Source: Actinomycetota bacterium
Lineage (GTDB): Bacteria > Actinomycetota > Humimicrobiia > Humimicrobiales > Humimicrobiaceae
Direction: 5' to 3'
Assembly (NCBI GenBank): GCA_016927635.1
Contig: JAFGMJ010000025.1
Coordinates: 1-12,310, forward strand
DNA length: 12,310 nucleotides
The notes under the pieces were generated by a model. That model ran no database searches and was not told where the DNA came from. It worked only from the letters and a program-made list of their open reading frames with translations. The translations under genes were made by a program, and so were the position numbers. Positions 7,566 to 12,310 of the stretch are shown one piece after another (position 1 is the stretch's first letter; every line of letters starts with the position of its first letter).

Positions 7566-8822
7566 TCATTTTCTTATCTGGCCGCTGCCAAAAACCACAA
7601 ATTTATTGGTGGTCAACTGCTGCAGGCTCATAGGTCCTCTCCAGTGAAGCTTTTGCGTGCTTATACCGATTTCTGCCCCCAGGCCAAATTCGCCGCCGTC
7701 AGTAAATCTTGTAGAAGCATTTACAAAAACAGTTGAGCTGTCACACTGACTGGTAAAATAAATAGAATTTTCATAATCTGAAGTTATTATGGACTCTGTG
7801 TGGTGAGAACCGTATTTATTTATATGTTTTACTGCATCTTTTATATTTTTAACCACTTTTACAGAAATTATAAGATCAAGGTATTCCTCATACCAGTCGT
7901 CTTCAGTCGCCGCTTCTGCCCAGGGGTATATAGCCATTGTCTGCCGGCATCCCTTTATCCTGACATTTTTAGCTTTAAGGCTGTCAAGAACCCCAGGGAG
8001 TATTCTTTGGGCTACATCCTGATGCACAAGAAGCTTTTCTGCAGCATTGCAGACACTTGGCCTTTGGGTTTTTGAATTAAGCACTATTTGAATTATGCTG
8101 TCAAGTGTGACTCTGTCCAGTTTATTATCAATATATACATGGCAGTTCCCTATGCCTGTTTCTATTACTGGGACCTTGGATTCAGAAACGACCCTGTTTA
8201 TTAGCTCTTTACCTCCCCTTGGAATTAAAACATCGATATACTGCCTGAGCTGCATCAGTTTGTCAGCATCCTCCCTGCTTGCGGAAGGTATTATCTGTAT
8301 TATATCAGCAGGAAGACCGTTTTTTTCTACAGCTTGCCTCATTATATCTGTTAATACTTTATTTGATTGAAGCGCATGGGAGCTGCCCCTGAGTATAACT
8401 GCGCTGCCCGCCTTCAAACAGAGGACAGCCGCATCAACAGTTACATTTGGCCTTGCCTCATATATTATTCCTATGACCCCAAAAGGCGCCCTTATATTTT
8501 TTAAAATCAGGCCGTTTGGTAGATTATACCCAAATATTACACTGCCCAGCGGGTCTGTCATATCAATTACTTCTCTTATGCTTTGTGAAATTTTCAGTAT
8601 TCTTTTGCTGTCAAGTGCGAGCCTGTCAATAAGGCTTTCAGAAATACCTGCATGCCTTGCTCTTTTTATATCATCAGCATTGGCCTTAACTATGTCCTCT
8701 TTATGCTTTAAAAGGCTGGAAGCTATTTCTGCAAGTGCCCTGTTTTTAATATCAGTTCCTGCTGAGCCAATAACTGGCGAATTCAGCTTGGCTTTCTGCG
8801 CTATTTTTGAAACTGTGTCCAT
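7566..8822 (-). CDS. proA: Gamma-glutamyl phosphate reductase
   Basis: ProA reduces glutamyl-5-phosphate with NADPH to glutamate-5-semialdehyde, the second step of proline synthesis. The 418 residues match the family length. Landmarks: RAPFGVIGIIYEARPNVT (111-128); KAGSAVILRGSSHA (137-150) of the cofactor domain; LIPRGGKELI (199-208); ETGIGNCHVYID (221-232); the catalytic Cys258 in RPSVCNAAEKLLVH; TESIIT (342-347); and FGLGAEIGISTQKLHWRGPM (379-398). The ATG at 8822-8820 is preceded by GGAG 6 nt upstream. It lies 49 nt after proB, and that gap together with the proB end holds a possible extra promoter. TGA stop, directly followed by the nadD ribosome binding site. Confidence 0.97.
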   Translation of the reverse strand: MDTVSKIAQKAKLNSPVIGSAGTDIKNRALAEIASSLLKHKEDIVKANADDIKRARHAGISESLIDRLALDSKRILKISQSIREVIDMTDPLGSVIFGYNLPNGLILKNIRAPFGVIGIIYEARPNVTVDAAVLCLKAGSAVILRGSSHALQSNKVLTDIMRQAVEKNGLPADIIQIIPSASREDADKLMQLRQYIDVLIPRGGKELINRVVSESKVPVIETGIGNCHVYIDNKLDRVTLDSIIQIVLNSKTQRPSVCNAAEKLLVHQDVAQRILPGVLDSLKAKNVRIKGCRQTMAIYPWAEAATEDDWYEEYLDLIISVKVVKNIKDAVKHINKYGSHHTESIITSDYENSIYFTSQCDSSTVFVNASTRFTDGGEFGLGAEIGISTQKLHWRGPMSLQQLTTNKFVVFGSGQIRK

Positions 8823-8858
8823 TTTACTCTCCAGTTAAATGCCGTATTATTTTAAAAT

Positions 8859-8888
8859 ATTTTAACACAAATCATCCATCACAGTCAT
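8859..8888 (-). promoter_or_regulatory. Possible internal promoter for proA and downstream genes
   Basis: At the proB end an extended -10 element TGTTAAAAT lies at 8867-8859, with ATGACT (8888-8883, four of six matches to TTGACA) 18 nt before the -10 hexamer. The predicted transcript start would be about 30 nt before the proA ATG. The same TGTTAAAAT word occurs before obg. AT-rich DNA yields such matches by chance, so this is tentative. Confidence 0.3.
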
Positions 8889-10029
8889 TCTCATTAAAAA
8901 CTACGAGGCTATCGCGATGTATTAACTCAAAACACATGTCCCGGCCAAATTGCTGCAGTACAGTATTCTCATTCTTTCCTTTTATTCTATCTATATCTGA
9001 AGCTGTAAAATTACTTATACCCTTTGCAATCAGCAGTCCTGATGTGGAATAGACCTTCAGCATATCACCTTTGGCAAAATCACCTTCAACATCGACAACT
9101 CCCACCGGCAATATGCTTTTGCCGCCTCTTTTGACCGCTTCTGCGGCTCCATCATCAATTATTATGCTGCCCTTTGTCTGCATGCCAAATGCAATCCACC
9201 TTTTTACACTGTTGACTCTTTTGCCTATCTGGGGGGCAAAAAATGTGCCCACAGGTTCAAAATTAATTATTCTTGAAATAACATTTTCTGTAGAACTGCC
9301 TGCAATTACGGATGGTATCTGGAGAAAAGAACATATCTTTGCAGCCTTTATCTTTGATGCCATGCCACCAAGGCTGTAGCGTGAACCCGTGCCTCCTGCA
9401 AGCTTTTCCACTTCAGGTGTTATTTTTTCAACAAATGATATCAGTTTTGCTTTACCGCTATCGTCTTTTATTTCCGGATTCTTATCATAAAGGCCCTCAG
9501 TGTCTGTCAGCATTATGAGTAAATCGGATCCCGTAAGGCTGCTGACAAGCGCAGCAAGCCTGTCGTTGTCACCAAACTTTATTTCCTCCACAGCTACGCT
9601 GTCGTTTTCATTTATTATTGGTATGACTTTTAATTTAAGCAGGTTTTCAATGGTATTTCTTATATTGAGGTATTGCATTCTCCTGGTAATGTCTTCACGG
9701 GTAAGCAGTATCTGGCCGACTTTCATGCCCCTGTCTGAAAAAAGGATTCCATAATTGCCCATAAGTTCAACCTGTCCGACAGCTGCCGCTGCCTGAAGCG
9801 TAGAGATATTTTTCGGCCTTGTCATTATACCCAGGTATTTAAGCCCCGCAGCTATTGCGCCGCTGGTGACAATTACCACCTCTATACCCATATCAGCCAC
9901 ATCTGCAACCTCTTCGGTGAATTTTTTCATCTTCAAAATATCAGGATTTCCATTTTCAGAAGTTAAGCTGCTTGTTCCTATTTTTATGACTGCTCTCTTG
10001 ATTTTTTTTATATATTTTTTTCTCTCCAA
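8872..10029 (-). CDS. proB: Glutamate 5-kinase
   Basis: ProB phosphorylates glutamate with ATP to glutamyl-5-phosphate, the committed and proline-inhibited step of proline synthesis. It is a two-domain form: an amino acid kinase domain (about 10-262) and a C-terminal PUA domain (about 285-372, GSIIIDDGAAEAVKRGGKSILPVGV). Motifs: VIKIGTSSLT (14-23), VTSGAIAAG (54-62), NENDSVAVEEI (140-150), FGDNDRLAALV (152-162) and GGMASKIKAAK (221-231). The usual GTGGM segment reads SLGGM here, while the following Lys226 is kept. The start is TTG (10029-10027) behind a modest GGGA 6 nt upstream; a slightly shorter start is possible because the conserved fold begins around residue 11. It follows obg by 39 nt and lies upstream of proA. 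Confidence 0.95.
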   Translation of the reverse strand: MERKKYIKKIKRAVIKIGTSSLTSENGNPDILKMKKFTEEVADVADMGIEVVIVTSGAIAAGLKYLGIMTRPKNISTLQAAAAVGQVELMGNYGILFSDRGMKVGQILLTREDITRRMQYLNIRNTIENLLKLKVIPIINENDSVAVEEIKFGDNDRLAALVSSLTGSDLLIMLTDTEGLYDKNPEIKDDSGKAKLISFVEKITPEVEKLAGGTGSRYSLGGMASKIKAAKICSFLQIPSVIAGSSTENVISRIINFEPVGTFFAPQIGKRVNSVKRWIAFGMQTKGSIIIDDGAAEAVKRGGKSILPVGVVDVEGDFAKGDMLKVYSTSGLLIAKGISNFTASDIDRIKGKNENTVLQQFGRDMCFELIHRDSLVVFNENDCDG

Positions 10030-10068
10030 ATAATTTCCCGGGGTTTTTTTGGCAATTATTGAATTATC

Positions 10069-11385
10069 TTATTCCTCAAGCACAAACACAAGGTCTCCAA
10101 TAATGACAGTGCTGCCTTCATCTATGCCCATTTTTTTAAGTCTATCACCAATTCTTAACTTTTTTAATTGATATTTTAAATAATTAAGAGCCTCTTCATT
10201 TCCAAGATCATGCATGGATATCATTCTTTCAAGCTTTTTATTTTTTACAGTATATTCCTGGCCGTCCTTTATGATTTCAAAACTGTCATTTTCAAGACCA
10301 TTTTTGCCGCCGTCTTTAAGAGTATAAATCCTGAAGGCCGCCTTTTGTTCCATTTTTCCATTCAAGCTTATTTTTTCTTTTTCCCTGGCTTTTTTTATTT
10401 TTTCATGAAGGGCGGCAATAAAGCCTTCAAGCCCTTTTCCCGTTGCCGCAGACACAACCCTTACAGGCTTTCTGCTTTTTACAGATAATATTTTCACTGC
10501 ATTCTTTATTTCATCTTCTGAATATAAGAGATCGCTTTTATTCAATAAAATAATATAGTCTCGCTTAAACAACAAAGAACTGTAAAGTTTAAGTTCTTTT
10601 CTTAACGTATCAAAAGTATCTATTAATGCATCCTGTCCATGGGAAATAAATACAGACAGATCAAGTACTATTACAATTATTTTTGAACGAAGTACATGCC
10701 GCAGAAACCTGTCTCCAAGGCCTGTGCCGCTGTGCGCTCCTTCTATTATGCCTGGTATGTCTGCCACCGTAAATGAGTCATCACCTGCTTCAACAACTCC
10801 AAGGTTTGGCGTCAATGTTGTAAAGGGGTAGTCTGCAATCTTTGGCCTTGCAGCAGAAATCCTGCTGATAATAGAGGATTTTCCAGCATTGGGAAAACCG
10901 AGCAGCGCAGCATCTGCAAGAAGTCTCAGCTCCAGCGATATCCACCTTTCTTCCACTTTTTCACCGTTTTCGGCAAAACCCGGAAATCTTCTCTGCTGTG
11001 AGACAAATGCTGCATTGCCTTTTCCTCCTATTCCTCCTGCCGCAGCATGATACCGCATGCCTTCACTGTCAAGGTCTGCTGCTATTAATCCCTTATCCCT
11101 TATCACTGTGCCCACTGGCACCTTTATTATACAGTCCTGCCCGTTTTTTCCGGTTTTGTTATTTGGCATACCAGGATAACCTTTTTGGGCTTTGAAATGC
11201 ACTTTCTTTTTAAAAGCCAGAAGCGTTGCTACGCTTGAGCAGGCCTGTATTATCACGTCTCCACCCTTTCCGCCCTTTCCGCCGCTTGCTATTTTTTTAT
11301 GGCTTCCTTTTAAAAAGAAAAAACTGATAATGCCGTTGCCGCCATCCCCTGCTTTTATATTTATCTTTGCTTCATCTATAAACAT
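10069..11385 (-). CDS. obg: Obg family GTPase
   Basis: Obg is a GTPase acting in late 50S ribosomal subunit assembly and stress control. The 438-residue protein has all three domains: the glycine-rich Obg fold (1-158), the G domain (159 to about 335) and an OCT C-terminal domain (about 365-438, ending VIIGDLVFVLEE). G motifs: GFPNAGKSS (163-171), the switch Thr pair in YPFTTLTPNLG (186-196), DIPGIIEGAHSG.G.G..FLRH (209-230), NKSD (282-285) and SAATG (312-316). The Obg-fold segment at 21-42 differs from the usual SFRREK...GGPDGGDGG pattern: it reads SFFFLKGSHKKIASGGKGGKGG. The ATG at 11385-11383 gives the canonical MFIDEAKI start but has only a weak ribosome binding site. It lies after a terminator, so it probably has its own promoter. 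Confidence 0.96.
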   Translation of the reverse strand: MFIDEAKINIKAGDGGNGIISFFFLKGSHKKIASGGKGGKGGDVIIQACSSVATLLAFKKKVHFKAQKGYPGMPNNKTGKNGQDCIIKVPVGTVIRDKGLIAADLDSEGMRYHAAAGGIGGKGNAAFVSQQRRFPGFAENGEKVEERWISLELRLLADAALLGFPNAGKSSIISRISAARPKIADYPFTTLTPNLGVVEAGDDSFTVADIPGIIEGAHSGTGLGDRFLRHVLRSKIIVIVLDLSVFISHGQDALIDTFDTLRKELKLYSSLLFKRDYIILLNKSDLLYSEDEIKNAVKILSVKSRKPVRVVSAATGKGLEGFIAALHEKIKKAREKEKISLNGKMEQKAAFRIYTLKDGGKNGLENDSFEIIKDGQEYTVKNKKLERMISMHDLGNEEALNYLKYQLKKLRIGDRLKKMGIDEGSTVIIGDLVFVLEE

Positions 11386-11412
11386 TTCATCTGGATAATA
11401 TTTTTTAAAGTT

Positions 11413-11421
11413 ATTTTAACA
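11413..11421 (-). promoter_or_regulatory. Candidate extended -10 promoter for the obg operon
   Basis: TGTTAAAAT (TGT at 11421-11419, TAAAAT at 11418-11413) fits an extended -10 element. No good -35 is seen at normal spacing. It lies between the rpmA terminator and obg, the position where a promoter is needed, and would give a leader of roughly 20 nt. Confidence 0.4.
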
Positions 11422-11450
11422 TAAGAGTTTAATGCTTTTTACAGTACCTT

Positions 11451-11486
11451 AAAAAATATGCCGGATTCTTATCAAATCCGGCATAT
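11451..11486 (-). terminator. Rho-independent terminator after rpmA
   Basis: A perfect 12-bp inverted repeat (arms 11475-11486 and 11456-11467, core ATGCCGGAT) encloses a 7-nt loop. In the minus-strand transcript it is followed directly by a run of six T (11456-11451, the first shared with the stem). There is no comparable T run on the plus-strand side. It closes the rplU-rpmA unit 66 nt after the rpmA stop and separates it from obg. Confidence 0.9.
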
Positions 11487-11552
11487 TATATTAATAATTT
11501 TTAATTTTCATTTAAATATTATGGCAAATAATGCCATAACGGATAAAACTTT

Positions 11553-11807
11553 TTATTGAGCTATTATATTTACAAGCTTGCCCCTTGTGCTTTTTGAAAC
11601 AAATTCTACAATACCGTCAGCTTTTGCAAAAAGCGTATGGTCCTTGCCAAGTCCAACATTATTGCCGGCCCTGTACTTTGTGCCTCGTTGCCTGACTATT
11701 ATATTCCCTGCAGTGACTTTCTGGCCGCCGTATATTTTTACTCCCAGATACTGGGGGTTGCTGTCTCTTCCATTCCTGGAACTTCCAACACCTTTTTTAC
11801 TTGACAT
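11553..11807 (-). CDS. rpmA: Large ribosomal subunit protein bL27
   Basis: bL27 lies in the 50S subunit with its N-terminal tail reaching the peptidyl transferase centre. The 84 residues match the family: [19 protein letters not shown] at the start, [24 protein letters not shown], the conserved [14 protein letters not shown], and an ending in VNIIAQ. It has no N-terminal extension with the cleavage site that Firmicutes remove with the Prp protease, and no prp gene lies between rplU and rpmA; the two facts agree. The ATG at 11807-11805 has GGAGG 6 nt upstream. It is co-transcribed with rplU, 113 nt downstream, and followed by a terminator. Confidence 0.97.
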   Translation of the reverse strand: MSSKKGVGSSRNGRDSNPQYLGVKIYGGQKVTAGNIIVRQRGTKYRAGNNVGLGKDHTLFAKADGIVEFVSKSTRGKLVNIIAQ

Positions 11808-11820
11808 TTCATACCTCCGC

Positions 11821-11837
11821 TACAGCCTGGTGCTGTA
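11821..11837 (-). promoter_or_regulatory. Small hairpin just upstream of the rpmA ribosome binding site
   Basis: TACAGC and GCTGTA form a perfect 6-bp stem with a 5-nt loop (ACCAG), ending 2 nt before the GGAGG of rpmA. No T run follows, so it is not a terminator. It might influence rpmA translation or mRNA processing between the two ribosomal protein genes. A stem this short can also arise by chance. Confidence 0.3.
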
Positions 11838-11920
11838 CTTTAAAATTCATAATTGATTTTCAATAAAAATACAACAATTTTTAAAATCTGACAATAAAGG
11901 CAAAAATCATTTTGATAAAA

Positions 11921-12235
11921 TTATTTTATATTTATCTTGTCTGCATGTATAAGTGTAAGAGATGGCCTGCTGCCAACTTTTCTTCTGTACCTTTTTTTTG
12001 CCTTCTGTTTAAAAGCTATTACCTTATCGCCTTTAAACTGTTTTTTAATAGTTGCTTCAACTGTGACCTTATCAAGAACTGGCTCGCCAATTTTGACCTT
12101 TTGGCCGTCACTGTAAAGATTAACATTAGAAAGCGTAATCTTATCGCCTTCTTTTCCTTCGATTTTTTCAACAACTATATTTTTATCTTCTTCTATTTTA
12201 TATTGTTTTCCGCCACTTGTAATTACCGCGTAAAT
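11921..12235 (-). CDS. rplU: Large ribosomal subunit protein bL21 (apparent ATT start)
   Basis: bL21 is a 23S rRNA-binding protein of the 50S subunit. Family features: YAVITSGGKQYKIEEDKNIVVEKI at the N-terminus, the middle VNLYSDGQKVKIGEPVL, and the basic C-terminal half with KQKAKKRYRRKVGSRPSLTLI. The family almost always begins MYAVI; here the codon at that place is ATT (12235-12233), with a perfect AAGGAGG (12248-12242) 6 nt upstream. This gives 104 residues, the usual length. An ATG at 12274 is in frame but would add 13 residues, encode through the Shine-Dalgarno, and lie almost at the predicted transcript start. I therefore annotate the ATT start. Family identity is certain; the start is strongly inferred. 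Confidence 0.93.
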   Translation of the reverse strand: MYAVITSGGKQYKIEEDKNIVVEKIEGKEGDKITLSNVNLYSDGQKVKIGEPVLDKVTVEATIKKQFKGDKVIAFKQKAKKRYRRKVGSRPSLTLIHADKINIK

Positions 12236-12241
12236 TTCGGG

Positions 12242-12248
12242 CCTCCTT
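12242..12248 (-). promoter_or_regulatory. Strong Shine-Dalgarno that fixes the rplU start
   Basis: AAGGAGG is a full match to the anti-Shine-Dalgarno core. The spacer to the ATT codon is 6 nt (CCCGAA), the same as the GGAGG-to-ATG spacing in rpmA. Confidence 0.85.
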
Positions 12249-12280
12249 AATGATTTAAACCTTGAAAATCGCAAATCCGT

Positions 12281-12309
12281 AATTTACCACAATATATGAT
12301 AAAATGCAA
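12281..12309 (-). promoter_or_regulatory. Candidate promoter of rplU-rpmA
   Basis: TTGCAT (12309-12304) and TAAATT (12286-12281) are separated by exactly 17 nt, and TGG directly before the -10 hexamer gives an extended -10. Transcription would start near 12274, leaving a leader of about 40 nt before the ATT codon. Confidence 0.55.
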
Positions 12310-12310
12310 T

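Noticed and set aside
8852..8865. 14-bp perfect palindrome of A and T between proB and proA
   Set aside because: It is made only of A and T and overlaps the candidate -10; no independent reason to call it an operator.
12236..12274. N-terminal extension of bL21 from ATG 12274
   Set aside because: It would encode the Shine-Dalgarno itself, is not found in the family, and lies at the predicted transcript start.
1..12310. CRISPR array, transposon, tRNA, prophage or defence system
   Set aside because: No spaced direct repeats, transposase, integrase, tRNA-like cloverleaf or defence domains are visible. The window is a housekeeping operon with a small accessory edge.

Overview
The window is a compact, AT-rich bacterial chromosome segment (no plasmid, phage or insertion-sequence signature). 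Nearly all genes lie on the minus strand. Read in that direction the order is rplU, rpmA, obg, proB, proA, nadD, yqeK, a LytR_C membrane protein, rsfS, leuS, then a truncated CBS-domain gene. This is the conserved bL21-bL27-Obg-proline-NAD-ribosome-silencing neighbourhood of Gram-positive-type lineages (Firmicutes, Actinobacteria and deep relatives). The LytR_C domains and the bL27 without the Firmicutes-type cleaved extension suggest a monoderm lineage outside classical Firmicutes, perhaps an uncultured actinobacterial-type clade. That placement is inference with low confidence. TAA, TGA and TAG all end genes at sensible places, so the standard bacterial code applies.

Layout. At 12310-11553 rplU and rpmA form a ribosomal protein unit with a plausible extended -10 promoter, closed by a strong rho-independent hairpin at 11451-11486. 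A new transcript probably starts just before obg and runs through proB, proA (possible extra promoter at the proB end), nadD, yqeK, the LytR_C protein, rsfS and leuS. nadD/yqeK overlap by 17 nt and yqeK/LytR_C by 11 nt, which implies translational coupling. After leuS lies a 111-codon remnant carrying only one CBS half. On the plus strand at the window start are two tandem short membrane-protein frames, converging on the CBS remnant.

The genes join ribosome assembly and control (bL21, bL27, Obg GTPase, RsfS), leucyl-tRNA charging, the first two steps of proline synthesis from glutamate, NAD synthesis and Ap4A hydrolysis, with one cell-envelope protein. This is mostly core housekeeping, and I see no defence, CRISPR, toxin or biosynthetic system.

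The points worth a second look are in gene detail. rplU seems to start at an AUU codon behind a perfect Shine-Dalgarno. rsfS has no standard start codon upstream of its conserved first helix. The LytR-position protein is a degenerate LCP domain without its catalytic arginines, followed by two LytR_C repeats. proB, nadD and leuS all start with TTG.
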